Shown here: one piece after another, positions 22,790-34,357 of the stretch
Layout of the letters: each line of letters begins with the position of its first letter
Position numbering within the stretch: the stretch's first letter is position 1
DNA from: Adiantum capillus-veneris
Taxonomy: Eukaryota > Streptophyta > Polypodiopsida > Polypodiales > Pteridaceae
Assembly: GCA_014529385.2 (NCBI GenBank)
Contig: CM043969.1
Location: forward strand, 20,180,946-20,244,945
Length of the DNA stretch: 64,000 nt
Reading direction: 5' to 3'
Made by a program: the position numbers and the translations under genes
The notes under the pieces: generated by a model
What the model was told of the DNA's origin: nothing
The model's database searches: none
What the model saw: only the letters and a program-made list of their open reading frames with translations

Positions 22790-23275
22790 TGGTTATCGAA
22801 TATGCTTATAAAAGCAGTTGTCTAATGGCTATGCATTAGGTACTAGTTCTTTTTGAGGAGGCTTCACTCCTAGAAACCTCTTCATGTAGGCATATACTTG
22901 GAGGTGGATGAGTGTTGTATGTATTTATATGCATCATTGGTTCTGTGCATGGATGAAGCAATATAGGAGGTTGTTATAAATGGATGGCCATGCCAAAAAG
23001 CTATTTGTTCGATCCCCGAGGTAGTCTCTATTTCTTGTAGAAGGCAGGGGTACACTATGCAACAAGAAATTGGCCTTTTGATCCAAGTGATTGTACACAG
23101 GGTGATGCAAAGGGGTGCCACCTAATTACAGGCTTATGTTGCTTTAGTAGGACTATGGTACATACAATTGAAAGGGTTTTTTGTTAGGTTGAATAAGATT
23201 TTTTTCTTTGCCACTAGTTTATGTCAGTAGTTGTTGTTGTGGTTGAGCATGAATGATCAACTAAGGGGTGGGCAA
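22790..23275 (+). mobile_element. 3' internal remnant of the third element family (copy C2)
   Basis: This region aligns in order with 2300-2806 (copy C1), including GTGCATGGATG...TAGGAGGTTGTTA and TGTGGTTGAGCATGAATG, and ends in a purine tract AAGGGGTGGG just before a TGATG. No open frame is conserved here, so this copy is more decayed than C1. Confidence 0.45.
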
Positions 23276-24560
23276 TGATGCATGGTGCACCCAAACCCTA
23301 TCTACCCATTAAGAGGCCAGAAGAAGGTATATGGAAGTAAGTAGGATGATGGTGGAAACCTTGAGCATGTGCTAGATGCAAGTTAGAGCACATGTCATTG
23401 GGATGTTTATGTCAGATGGAGCATTTTGCAGGTCAATCATGGCTTTTGAGCTATACTAGTTGGAAGGTTTAAACGTGCATGAAGTTCAAATCCTACCATT
23501 TTTTTTTTGTAGCCTTGATGTGCTCTACAAGTTGATCTTTATGGCTTGTCATTAGGAGTTCTTGGGAGAAAGATTATGTCAAAGTGAATTTAGAGCCTAG
23601 TCTATTGTAGATTGGTAAGCATTGCAGTGGTAGCAAGGTATGTGCAGCCAAATGGGTTGTCAAGATGAGTAATATCTTGAATATTTTTATGTGCTTGAAG
23701 ACAAGTACTTTGTAGCTTATCAATCGGGTACCTGGACGAGAAGATACGGCTTGAGGTTAACGACGATCATGAAAATCGTTGTCCTTTCTTAGCGAGTATT
23801 TTTGCACATGAGTCCACCAATGGAGAATGGTCTATTCATAAGTAGAGATGGGGCTTTTGTACAAGCCATAAGAAGAGTTTACTTTTGTGATATGTGTGAA
23901 AACACGGACAAACGAGCCTGGCATGTGTCACTTCTCATGGAAATGTCACTCAAGCTTAAGAAGGAGCTTTGCGTGGAGAGAAAAAAATAAAAGATAAATA
24001 TTTTTTTAACATGCAAGTGAAGAGTGCAGCCTACAAGGAGACACAAAAATAGAGAAAGAAGCAGTGTTGTAGGTTGAAGACCACATTACGTAAATGATTG
24101 GAAAGGAGAGTGGGACCTCAAGTTTTATGAGTCCTTTTCCCACATTCAAATAGCAATGCACATGGTACAATGGGATCCAACACCATTCACATCTCTTATG
24201 CATGAACATCACACCAACCACACAATCCTCACTTTCAAAAGACCAAGGAGGACTAAATCAAACTCCATAAGCAATTGAGGCTTCTCAAAGACACTAAATT
24301 TTGGTTTGCAAAAGATCTTATGCTACAAATAGATAGTGCACCTTGAACATTGTGAAGGATGGGGGAAATAGCTCTCTCAAGATATTGCAGACTGATCCTT
24401 GCTCATAATTTTGAGAGCCTTAGTCACACTGGACCTCGACTAGCCTCAACTAGTTTCCCTCTATGCCACTACAACTCCCACTATACTTGGTCTTATAAAA
24501 CCAAGGGCTTCACTTCTTTTCAAACGCCTTTCCATGTGCTTGTAGAGACTCCATAAGTGC
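23276..24560 (+). mobile_element. probable LTR of the third family (copy C2)
   Basis: It starts TGATGCATGGTGCACCC after the purine tract, as in copy C1. A TATAAAA-type promoter lies near 24493 inside a small inverted repeat (CTTGGT...AACCAAG). The right end was not located, so the limit given is approximate. No open frame has a known motif. Confidence 0.35.
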
Positions 24561-25695
24561 TCCCATATGTACACATAGCTTGACCAAAACCCATGCAAAT
24601 CAAGCCCAATTTGAAAACCCAACAATTTCAACAAAGAGACTCAAAACGAGTGATGTAAAACTTATGGAAAACCTTGCCCTTTTGCATATGTACAAGCAAG
24701 GAATTGTAGCGCATAGTCCACCCTCGACTAGCTGCACCACAGGGAACTGCACACAATAGAGTTGTCATACCTCAAACCAAGATGAGGAGAGGCCAAAATG
24801 AAGATCTAAGACCCCACTTTCATCATCCCATTGAGGAGAGACACGCTCTCAACTCACCACACTAGGATCTTGCAAGGCAAGAGGGCACCCTTACATCAAA
24901 ATCCCCACGCTTCACCGCAAGTTGCAACAACATGAACTTCCCTCTTCACAGCTGAAGACACCTCTTCACTCACGACCTCAAGCTAATATATAAAAACTCA
25001 ATTTTTCTTCCTATTTTTAAAGCACTAACTCACTCTTTGGATTCTCGACACTTTTATGTTAAAAAAACAGCAAAACTATGTACCCCGCGCAACTAGTGCG
25101 CATGAGTAGAGACAACTAGCACCGATTTTGCAGATTCTAGGACAAAAAGACAGAAAATGACCAAAACATGGCAAACCAAGGTGCATTTCCAAAATTTTGA
25201 CCACCACCTGGGAACTTTGTTGCGACACATAATTGATATAACGGGCGTCAATGTTAGTCCTAGAGACTCATCTTCTCCACATGTGGAATATGTCTCAAAA
25301 AGGGATGTTTGAAAGAAGAATATCTTCAAGTACGAGATGAACTTGTGTGTGGAGATAATTGTAAACACTCAACTACATGAGTGAGAAGGACCCTCATTAA
25401 CCTTGCTCCACAATGGCTAGACCGAACTCCTTGATTTCCTAGACCATGTTGTGTCCCATGTGGCAACATGTGCCAAAGAGAACCTTACATATAAGTCCAT
25501 AACTGCATAATGCAAAAATGTATTTGGGACATCAACCCAAAATTGTTTGCTCTTACATGACCTTGTCATGTCTATGAAGAGAAAAATGGATGAAAGCATT
25601 CAAGTTTATTCATCCGACTAGAAAAAATCAAGCAAAGCATATTCAAAATGGGAAAAAACAACCAAAGTACATACTGAGATTAAATCAGAAACATA
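24561..25695. other. unassigned DNA, 3' of the copia fragment
   Basis: Nothing coding is supported. This is where the rest of the copia RT, RNase H and 3' LTR would be expected on the minus strand, but none is recognisable, so the element was truncated or interrupted. Confidence 0.4.
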
Positions 25696-26172
25696 TTAAA
25701 CCTCTTCATGTAAGTCACCATTCAAAAATGCAGTTATCACATCCAATTGAAGCACTTTCCAAGTAGCCAATGCAACCACAGTATGAATGGTAGTCATGTG
25801 TGAAGTAGGCGCAAAAGTCTCCTCATAGTCAATACCATATTGTTGCGCATAACCTTTTGCAACAAGTCTCGTTTTGTAGCGGTCAATACTAGCATTAGAC
25901 TTTCGCTTAACTTTGTAAACCCACTTAGTACCAATTGCATGCTTACCTTTAGGTAAGTCACATAACTCCCAAGTACCATTCTTGGAAATCGAATCCAATT
26001 TGGATTGCATAGCAGCCATCCACTCCTCATTTCTAGATGTATCTTCAAAAGATATTGGTTCTTCAATACATACTATTGCAATGAGAGCTACATTCACAAA
26101 ATCACTCGATACATGGCGAGTAGATAATCTTGTTCTACCACGCAAAGGAGCACTCAACTTACTATCTTGCAA
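25696..26172 (-). pseudogene. pol: Ty1/copia reverse transcriptase N-terminal part, truncated
   Basis: The 158-codon frame has the hallmark copia RT start: EEWMAAMQSKLDSISKNGTW, then GTKWVYKVKRKS, RYKTRLVAKGYAQ, DYEETFAP and LDVITAFLNGDLHEEV. The last of these carries the first catalytic Asp (in QLDV). The frame stops directly after HEEV at a TAA, and the palm motif YVDD and RNase H are missing, so no enzyme can be made. It is the most downstream part of a minus-strand element that includes the next four entries. The LSTRHVSSDF linker upstream is normal for copia. Confidence 0.9.
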
Positions 26173-26180
26173 AGTTTGCT

Positions 26181-26896
26181 TCAGCCATCTTGGGATTGCT
26201 TGTGCATCTCTGATAGAAGTGCGTTCCTTATGTTATTCATGTGATCAACTTGTACATCATCCATGGACTCAACTTCATGCTGATTTTCAGCCATGTTTGG
26301 ATGCAAATTTTCAGCTCTTTGAACCTCATTTGGCTGCTCTACATGGTCATTCTCCAATGTACCACTTTGAAACAAAGGCATAAGTGTATTAAACATATCT
26401 TGTGACCCAATAGTTGGCTGCGTTTTACATTCAAGCAAGGGATGGGCTGAATTTTCAGCAAATACCACATCACGACTTACACCAATCTTGTTCGTTAATG
26501 GATGATACAAACGATAACCTTTACTTTCAGCACTATAGCCCACAAAGATACATTTTATAGCCTTGTCTTGCAGTTTGTGACGTTGTTGTGAAGGCACAAG
26601 AGCATATGCCAAACAACCAAACACACGCATATGGCTCACCATTGGCTTTCAACCATTCCAAGCCTCATAAGATGTAACAACTCTCAAAGCTTTATTGGGA
26701 CATCTATTCAAATCATATTTTGCACACATGAGCGCTTCCATCCAAAACTTATCAGAAAGATGCTTTCCTTTAACCATACAACGTGCCATTTCCAAAAGAG
26801 TACGATTCTTACGCTCGGGAACACCATTTTGCTAAGGTTTATATGGAACAATACATTGATGCATAATACCTTTGTTACGAAGAAAAACATTAACAC
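26181..26896 (-). pseudogene. pol: Ty1/copia integrase C-terminal half, broken
   Basis: The open part 26642-26181 reads RVFGCLAYALVPSQQRHKLQDKA, then KCIFVGYSAESKGYRLYHP and SRDVVFAEN. This is the typical C-terminal end of a copia integrase core and its linker to RT. Upstream (26896-26643) the frame carries recognisable integrase core pieces (NRTLLEMARCM, SYEAWNG) interrupted by stops. The DDE residues therefore cannot be assembled into a single product. Confidence 0.85.
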
Positions 26897-27580
26897 TCAT
26901 GCGACATATATTCCCCACCACGATCTGTGCGAAGGGTAATAAGTTTGTTGCCACTGAAATTTTTTAGCCATAGTCACAAAGCTTTTAAAGCATGCAAAAA
27001 CTTCATTCTTTGCTTTCAATGGATACACCCAATTATGGAGAGTAGCATCATCTATGAAGGTAACAAAATATACATACTTTCCAAAAGATGGAATCTTCAC
27101 AAGACCACATACATCACTATGTACAAGCTGTAATTTTTTTGTAGCATGAACAGAACCATCCTTCGGAGAGGCATGATGCATTTGGCCAAGTATACAACCT
27201 TCACAAGCATGATTCTCAATGGAGCCAAGTGTGGGCAAACCAACAACCATATCACGCTTTTGTAAATAGAGCAAGCTATTGAAGTTTAAATGACCAAAAC
27301 GTGCATGCCATAACTCCATTTCATCCATAGAAGGAGTACGAACAAGCAAGGCATTTGATGCATGTCTCTCATAAGTATCCATGCAATACAAGCCATTGCA
27401 TAACATCCCAGACATAACAAGAACATCACCATTGCTGAAGTCATGAACCATACATTTGGCATCCACAAAATTTACATGAAGACCCAAAGAGGCAATGGTA
27501 GGAACCGAAAGCAAGTTTCTCTTTATGCCTGGCACATACAAGGCATTCTTGAGAGTCACAACATCCCCATTTGCAGTCAT
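26897..27580 (-). pseudogene. pol: Ty1/copia GAG-pre-integrase and integrase N-terminal part
   Basis: 227 codons: LKNALYVPGIKRNLLSV (end of protease linker), LWHARFGHLN...CEGCILGQMH (the His-His-Cys-Cys zinc-binding integrase start), then LVHSDVCG and YFVTFIDDATLHNWVYPLK, the start of the catalytic core with its first Asp in HSDVCG. The frame ends in frameshifted sequence near 26900. It is out of frame with the protease piece upstream because of a C-homopolymer (27641-27660). Confidence 0.9.
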
Positions 27581-27585
27581 AAGCT

Positions 27586-28122
27586 TTATGTTCCCAACTC
27601 CAATGATAGGGTAAGAGGCATTATTTGTGCAAACAACATGCCCCCCCCCCCCTTCCCCCCCCTTGGTGCATCTTGCAAGGATACAAAAAACTTCTTACAT
27701 GATGTGATGTGCTTGGAAGCACCACTATCAAAGTACCAATCAAGATCAGCCTCACGCACTGTCATACATATAGAATGTAATGAAGAATCATATGTGCATG
27801 TAACAACACAAGCCCAAACATCTTGAGCAAGATTAGCTTCATCATCCTTTGCATTACTCGTGTTCTCAATGATAGACATGCCCGATTGCTTCTTCTTATC
27901 ATTATGCTTTGCAAGCTTTCTACATTCTTCAATGGTATGTCCCGACTTTCGACATTGCTTGCATCTCTTCTTTTTTTGTGAATCACCATCACTAGAAGAA
28001 TTAGTGGAAGAGGAAGTTTGGGGCTTTGGTTTCGATGTGCCCGAAGCTGGTCCGGACTTTCTTTTCCTCTTTTAGAGATAGCAAGTGCTTGAGTTCCCTC
28101 AATCAAACCACTTCTATTCATT
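27586..28122 (-). pseudogene. gag-pol: Ty1/copia CCHC zinc knuckle and protease
   Basis: On the minus strand, KRCKQCRKSGHTIEECRKL gives a perfect C-x2-C-x4-H-x4-C nucleocapsid knuckle at 27963-27922. In the same frame follows DLDWYFDSGASKHIT, the copia aspartic protease active site (DSG) around 27740-27700. The frame runs into a 12-C plus 8-C tract (27641-27660) and ends at 27586 out of frame with the integrase. Confidence 0.88.
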
Positions 28123-28734
28123 CTAGATTGCTCTTCTTGCAAGAGAAGTGACACAATCAAAAGTATACATGTTGGGATTTCCTTTTGCAACCAAACTAAG
28201 AGTAGTAGCAAAGCTTTGAAAAGAATCTGGCAACCCTTTAAGCAAAGTGGAGATGAGAGAATTGTCCGAGATAATCTCATCTATGTTTGCCAATTGCTCT
28301 TTCAAATCCTTAATCTTTGTAACATACACATCAACGGACTCACCTTCAGCCATATGCATTTCCTCAAGTTTCTTCCTCAAGTAAGCCACACGGGCTTCAT
28401 TGCGCCCGGCATACAAAGAAGCAAGTACATCCCAAGCTTGCTTGGATGAAGTGCAAGACCGAATGTGTGGAACAATATGACGCTTCACAGAAAGAGCAAT
28501 CAAAGCATGTGCTTGGACATCCTTTCCATCCCATCTAAGCTGACTCTGTGTAGGTGGAGAAGATGAAGAAACAACTGTTGAACAGCTACTTGCATCTGTA
28601 AGTAGAAGTAGAACTGCCAGGTCTCTTGTCTACATCCGCACATGTTTCATCATGTAAGACCACATTAAATAATTGGTCCCGTCAAGCTTATCCTCAGCTT
28701 GAAGCATGCCAAACAATTCATTGCTGCTTGCCAT
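28123..28734 (-). pseudogene. gag: Ty1/copia gag
   Basis: The ATG at 28734 opens MASSNELFGMLQAEDKLDGTNYLMW, the typical copia gag start, with stops soon after (near 28633). From 28503 the frame is open again with AWDVLASLYAGRNEARVAYLRKKLEEMHMAEGESVDVYVTKIKDLKEQL...LISTLLKGLP, the core gag helix bundle of the UBN2 type. It lies about 290 bases downstream of the PBS, the expected distance. Confidence 0.88.
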
Positions 28735-29026
28735 AGCACCCACAAGCAATAAATTGGCAAGAAATGCACTCCCGACAAAACCTGTAGAAAATCTGCAGAC
28801 CTATAAATGTTTTTACATCAAAGCGTTATTGTGTCCAGAAATGTTGATTCATAATGTCGTTGCGTAGTACTTGTTCTTAGCTTTGTTTTGAGTCCTAGGT
28901 TGAGCAAAACGAACACCCGGAGCACCTGTGGCGAGCAAAACGGTGACTAGCTGTCCTGAGGCTGCACGTCCTGCAAAACCTAATATGAGGTATGGAGGAA
29001 GGAGAATGCTTGTGGGAGCTAAAGAG
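28735..29026 (-). other. copia leader between PBS and gag
   Basis: Non-coding leader on the minus strand; no further signal was seen. Confidence 0.5.
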
Positions 29027-29041
29027 CCTGCTCTGATACCA
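29027..29041 (-). promoter_or_regulatory. copia primer binding site (initiator tRNA-Met)
   Basis: The minus strand reads TGGTATCAGAGCAGG, complementary to the 3' end of plant initiator tRNA-Met, one base after an LTR end CCCAACA. This is the standard minus-strand primer site of plant copia elements. Confidence 0.9.
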
Positions 29042-29042
29042 T

Positions 29043-29910
29043 TGTTGGGTAAATAAGGGAGTGAGGAAAGATATAGGCGTGCACACACACACACACACAC
29101 ACTCGTAGATACACACATACACACAGCAAGAAGCTGGATAGCTCGAAGCTCCCTCACTTTGTTATGAGACGTTCAAGTGTAAGTATGAGAGAAAGATACG
29201 AGTCTCCCTAAGTACAACGTACCACTAGGCATGCGTATAGTTTGTATATGTGGTTACACGGGGAAAAAACCTCTAGCCACCACTAGAGTAAAAAGTGCCC
29301 GTGTATAGGGAAACGGTTCACATCAAAACTACCCGAGGGACACGCGAGTGTAACACTAAAGTGACACCCAAAAAATCACTAATGGTGACGAGATTCTTGC
29401 TTGTCCATTCGGATGGATGGGTACTCCACTCGATAAAATTGTTTGATCTTGATAGCAATCACTGATGGATTACAAAAGATAGCTCTTAGCCATTTCAATG
29501 TAGATGGCTCATAGCCCTTCTAAAAGAGATGGCTCTTAGCCCTTCAAAAAAAAAAAGGCTCTTAGCCCTTAAATTTACTAGACCAACTTAGAAAGATTTT
29601 AGTAAAATCATGCCTAAATTCACTATCCCGTCAAAGAATTTGGAGAGAGAGAGAGAGAGAGAGAGAGAATGCTAAGGCTGAGGAAAATCTCTATATATGC
29701 TTCTTGCATACAATGACTGGTTCATAGCTTATCCTGTAAGCATACAACAGTCTGCTTGTACGATGCTCTCACAGAGATGCAACAAAAAACATAAGTCACA
29801 GCTTGACCCACCTACCTCAGATGTGATTGTGAATGTATCATAATGACTTGCTTATGGTGCTTCGCTCGTGAATTAAGTTTGTGTGATTAAATCATTTTAA
29901 ATAGTCAACA
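29043..29910 (-). mobile_element. 5' LTR of the copia element
   Basis: In element orientation it would run from TGTTGACTATTT (29910) to TTACCCAACA (29043), giving matching TGTTG...CAACA ends; the right limit is chosen by this match. A TATATAG box lies near 29690 on the minus strand, followed by a (CT)n tract (29643-29668 as GA on plus). A (CA)n tract is at 29082-29102. Direct TGGCTCTTAGCCC repeats lie at 29478-29575. No second LTR is visible, so the ends cannot be cross-checked. Confidence 0.5.
29478..29575. repeat. short tandem repeat inside the copia LTR
   Basis: Four imperfect units of about 28-33 bp share GGCTC(T/A)TAGCCCTTC followed by an A-rich linker. Confidence 0.7.
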
Positions 29911-30012
29911 TCTTTCTTTATCCTTGGTGCCCGAGTAACTAGGGTTATAGCGAAAGCGTAAATCATGATTGAGGTGAAGTACCTTCTACCCGACTCGCAT
30001 GTCATGCATGCA

Positions 30013-30240
30013 AAGGTGTAACCCATTGGTTAGAGTGACAGTCTCAATAGAGTGAGTCGATTCCAAAATTTCCAGGCAAAATCAAGGATGGCATGGATAC
30101 ATCATCACAATTCGACTTTATCCTACGTAAAATGTGAACTTATAACCTATAGTGCCAAATCTCCAAACCGATGTGCCAGTGATTTTGATCCCAAGTCAAC
30201 AAGAAATACCTCGGCACGAGTTAGAATCCTTGCTTCTCAT
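30013..30240 (+). mobile_element. candidate tRNA-derived SINE
   Basis: The start reads GTGTAACCCATTGGTTAGAG, a good polymerase III A box, and about 35 bases later GAGTCGATTCC, a good B box. The remaining roughly 170 bases have no coding content. The right end is not defined by a tail or target-site duplication, so the limit is approximate. A degenerate tRNA gene is the alternative but the tRNA fold is not complete. Confidence 0.5.
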
Positions 30241-31298
30241 TAAATATGTCAAATCACTTTGCTTTGTATAGTAGGTAATCCTTAAAGGTTTGAACATAGA
30301 AAAACAAGAAAAAAATAAAATTGTCTCACCTTGTCGCCTTGCTGTAGCTAGTTGTCTTGAAGTTCCGAGGGAAAAACTCACTCAAAGCTATATTTTTTGT
30401 GCAAGAGAGAGTTGTCGTATGTACCAGGTTTCCGACCTATTGAAACCTCGATTCTAGATGCCAAATTGAAGCCTTTCTTCACATGATTATGCATGGAGTT
30501 CTTCTGCTCATAACGAACAATGACTCTTGTCAACTAACAAACATCGTAGCAAAAGAAAACCGACCTTGTCGAGCATTTATAGTTAATCGACCTTGTCAAA
30601 TTGTACAACATATTGAAAAAAACAGAAATACTTGCAAGGTATCTACCTCGTACCTGCTTAGCTTGATTACGCCCGCCCTTGACCATGTAGATTTGTCTTG
30701 ATCAATTGGAACTCTGGAAAACTTTGCCTAGGAACCATTTCTTAGAAAAAATGAAAATCCAGACCACGAAAAGAGAGAAACCCATGTCGGCTTCGCAACA
30801 AGTGGTCGGCCATGACGAGCAACTTTGCACCTATCATCAAGTCTAGAAATAGGTTGTGCCAAACTCCTTGAGATGCTAAAGAGGCGGTTTATAATCAATC
30901 CGTGCTTGATTTGGGTTGCAAACTAATCATTGGCCCTTGCCAATAATATATGCATCAAAATTATAATGTTTATGGTAATAGTCACGAGCCATGCTTGTTC
31001 TTGGAGTGCTTAAAGTGCGCTCACCTCTACTACATGACAAAGCTATGCAGCATGTTATGAAAAATTTGTCAAATAGACTAAAAATCTATACATACCTTAG
31101 TAATGACTCAACTCAACTTGCCGTGCTATCAATCTCTTTCATGTTGTATGAACCTGCATGCCAATCTTTTCATATACTTGTGGATGTGCCTTGCGAGTGC
31201 CTTGCAAAACCTTGAGCCTTGCTCAAGTACACAATTCTTAAACATGGTCCCTACCATGGTGATTTGTTGATTGGTTTGTATACGTTACTTTGTTCATA
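30241..31298. other. unassigned DNA
   Basis: No gene, RNA or element end is recognised. Confidence 0.35.
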
Positions 31299-31331
31299 TA
31301 GACAATCTATTGTTTCTCAATAGATTGTCTA
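31299..31331. repeat. perfect 14-bp stem hairpin
   Basis: TAGACAATCTATTG (31299-31312), loop TTTCT, then its exact reverse complement (31318-31331). It stands alone with no U-run typical of a terminator. Confidence 0.85.
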
Positions 31332-32022
31332 CTTCTCGTTGTTGGCGGCCTTGCCCAATTCACAAAAGAAACCATAGATCGTGTGAAAAGTAATGAGAGT
31401 TTATTACCCCACCTTACCATTGGATACTTGCTGACAATTTGACAAAACCATTGCCAGTGTGGGGCTACAATCTACACTTTGCTGCCTATCATCGGTACTT
31501 TGTACCTTGCATGATCCAACTACGTGTTCAAGTATGTGAAGCATGTAATCGGTACTATTGAAATCAAATCTTTTTTGTTGAAGGTCTTGATATGATCTCA
31601 CTATGGAGATCTTTTGATCAAGACTCTATGAAATCTGTTGCAAGCCAGACTCTTTGGCCATCTTAAGAGCTTGTAGCTTGAAAGCATATACAATACATTC
31701 ATGATGTCTAGCTCCACATCGATCACCCATGGGTGGGAACACCCACTTTGGCCACTTAATGTCCTTGCAATGTGAACTCGTTGGAGGTTGAGTTATGGAG
31801 ATTGTGTGTAGCAGAGCCGATGGCAAGGGAGAAAAAACAAAACTAATGTTACATTGCTCTACTTGGCCCCATCCAAAGACGAACTGCACTTGCATTGCCC
31901 TCGCGCTCCCATCCAACTCCATCATATGTTGTATGATGTAGGTCATTCACACACACTGTGTGCACAAGGGGAGTTACTCACGAAGTGCTTTGGCCATACC
32001 TCACAACCCAATCTTATCCACA

Positions 32023-32099
<77 letters not shown>

Positions 32100-32146
32100 C
32101 ATGCACCATGCAAGGATATTCCCCCTCCTCCAAAGCTCTCTCCTCC
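31332..32146. other. unassigned DNA with (GA)n
   Basis: A pure (GA)n tract occupies 32026-32096; the rest shows no gene. The (GA)n lies just before a minus-strand PBS-like site (next entry). Confidence 0.4.
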
Positions 32147-32164
32147 CCTGAGCTCTGATACCAA
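32147..32164 (-). promoter_or_regulatory. PBS-like site (tRNA-Met type), orphan
   Basis: The minus strand reads TTGGTATCAGAGCTCAGG, matching the initiator tRNA-Met primer site. A TATATAGGG box lies about 55 bases upstream on the same strand (near 32210-32218). No CA-terminated LTR end adjoins it and no coding region follows, so it may be a decayed LTR-leader junction. Confidence 0.45.
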
Positions 32165-32986
32165 TCTAAGAATTGGGGGTTGGAGCATGCCACTTTCCAC
32201 CCAACCGTACCCTATATAAGCCTTGCCTAACTAATTATAGGGACCCCCTATACCGTGCATGTTCGTCCTGGCCCTTGGCCTGCCCGATCTTACCCTAGGC
32301 CTGAATCTATAGTCCTCAAGAACTATCTGCTTGAACTCGGTAGGTCTCTTTTTTAGTTTGAAACAATAGCGATCCATACCATCTTTGTAGATTTTAGCAC
32401 CCTGTTCATTTTCAAAATTAGATTTTAAGTGAAAAGTTTCATGGTTGGTGCTAGTGTTGGGATGGTCTCTCTCTCATGGTTGTTCCTCCTTTAAAGCTCA
32501 CACTCTTAAATCATTGAGCCATATAGGTATATGATCTCTCTTAGGAAGTCTCGGAAAGGCACTCCTCTAAAATTGGCTCTAGCGTTGGCAACGGTCCCTA
32601 ATTGATACTCTAATCGATTGAAATATAACTAAGTGATAGGGTTTCTACTTTGATATAATCTACCTGATCCCAAATACATCAAGGATGCACTTTGTAAAAC
32701 ACTAACTTGTTACCTCTTTTGATGCATTCATATTCTCCAATTGAAATCACTTTGAGCAACACACTCTAACTCTTGCAATCTGTACAAAAAACATTTGGTG
32801 GCTATGAGTTTACAGCCGCTCTATTAGTCAAAATTTGAGCCAAGCAAAATTGTATCCCACTTTTGGCAGACAATCTTATTTTGCTTGCAATATGCACAAT
32901 TCAAATCCATTTTTGAGAAGGTCACTATGCTTCTAGGGACTAGAGCTAGCTCTAGTATGAATCTGGGTTCAATCTGTGAGAGCGAA
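32165..32986. other. unassigned DNA left of the family B leader
   Basis: No gag frame follows the family B leader on the minus strand, so the element is truncated somewhere here. Confidence 0.35.
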
Positions 32987-33839
32987 ACATGGACATGATC
33001 CATGCAGCTTTGTGTTAGAATGCACCGAATCTTGGCACACAACTTCCCCTCAGTCGCTTGATCCTTTTTATATGGTTTTTGGTTGATTTGGATCACTTTA
33101 GGTCACCCAAAAGTCAAACCCTAGGTATGTTTGGTGATTTTTGGACTTGGAGTACTTTCGTCCTCTTTTAACCCACTTCTTGGAGTTTTTTGACTATCTT
33201 GCTTTTGGATATTTTTTTTGTATTGGACTTTGTTGCAAGTCTGTATATTCTCTCTCCAAAAAATCAGGAAAGGTACATGGATCACGATCCATGTTCCATC
33301 AAATCTAGACTCCAAATTTGACTCGGTGAAAACTTGCAGTCTAAGTAGTCTACTCAAAAGCAAGTTTTTTTATCAAAATATTTTTTTTTGTGCTCTTTGT
33401 ACTTTTTGACTAGCAACTAGTTTTTTGATGATTTGGTCAACTTTTTGAAGTTTTTGCTATGGTATCCTTTGCAAAAGTTGTTCCAAATGCTATTAGCTAT
33501 CTACTGCTCAAATCTCAGCCCCAAATGGTCAAAGGTACATGGATCGCAATCCATGTTTGACCACATATGAACATGAAATTTGGTCATTTGTATGCTTGTA
33601 CTTTGTAGATGTCAGATTTTCACTTATTTTTTGATATGGATCAGTAAAGGTTAAAAGGGCCCAAATTTGGTCAATTTTGCAAGGTTTTTGTGTCTTTTGC
33701 CCAATTTCTTGATTTAAGTGAGTTTTCAGTGCCAATTTCTCTCCAACAGTGTGTATTCCATAACTAGGAATCACCCTGGACCCAATGATATCAGTCTCTG
33801 CTCAAATAGTCAAAGGGGGACATGGATCACGATCCATGT
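32987..33839 (-). repeat. family B palindrome array in the leader
   Basis: A near-perfect 20-bp palindrome ACATGGATC-AC-GATCCATGT occurs at 33275-33294 and 33820-33839, with a variant (ACATGGAT, CGCA, ATCCATGT) at 33537-33556 and a weaker copy (CATGGACATGATCCATG) at 32988-33004. Start-to-start distances are about 288, 262 and 283 bp. The flanks repeat loosely, for example CAAATGGTCAAAGGTACATGG. This parallels the array of the intact family A element, with a different word. Confidence 0.8.
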
Positions 33840-34340
33840 TCCTGCACCAAACTGAGTGAAACTTTCTAGAATGACTATCTTCGGTTTGGTTATCCCCTTT
33901 TTGCACAAAATTTTGGGTTTAGATCAGCTTTTGAGTTCTCACCACCATTAAATTTCCAAACTTTTTAGAGTTTATGGTCTCACTTACCAAAATATGGTTT
34001 TTGCAGTTTTTTCTCTAAACTTCTCAGCCCAATTTGATGGTTTTGGATATTGCCTAACCTACTCCTCAGTGTTGAAATTAATCCTAGGAACAAAAACAAA
34101 CAAACGGTACGAAACTGAAGTAAAATCGATGATGGAACAATCCTTTCAAAGCATCAAAAAAAATGTTGTATGCCAATCAAGAGTAGACCTAGCAAGTCCT
34201 CAATTTCTAGCCTCTACCAATCACTAAACCCTGAGTCTACCTGCTTGACTGCTAAGGTGTAAACGGAATGGAAATCAAAATCAAAGGTCTCAAAAGTGAA
34301 AGCTACGACTATGTCACTCACCACCTAAAGATCGTTACCC
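33840..34340 (-). mobile_element. leader of the family B element, proximal part
   Basis: Non-coding sequence between the PBS and the palindrome array, on the minus strand. Its ATCTTTAGGTGGTGA just after the PBS resembles CCCTAAGTAGGTGA after the family A PBS. Confidence 0.5.
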
Positions 34341-34357
34341 CCAGAAAATGGTGCCGA
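34341..34357 (-). promoter_or_regulatory. primer binding site of the family B element
   Basis: The minus strand reads TCGGCACCATTTTCTGGGG directly after an LTR end CTAACA. It aligns with the family A PBS (TTGGCGCCGCTGCTGGGG), itself close to the complement of tRNA-Asp, but with several mismatches, so it is decayed or uses another tRNA. Confidence 0.55.

Noticed and set aside
30013-30240. Functional tRNA gene
   Set aside because: A and B boxes are present, but the acceptor and anticodon stems cannot be completed.
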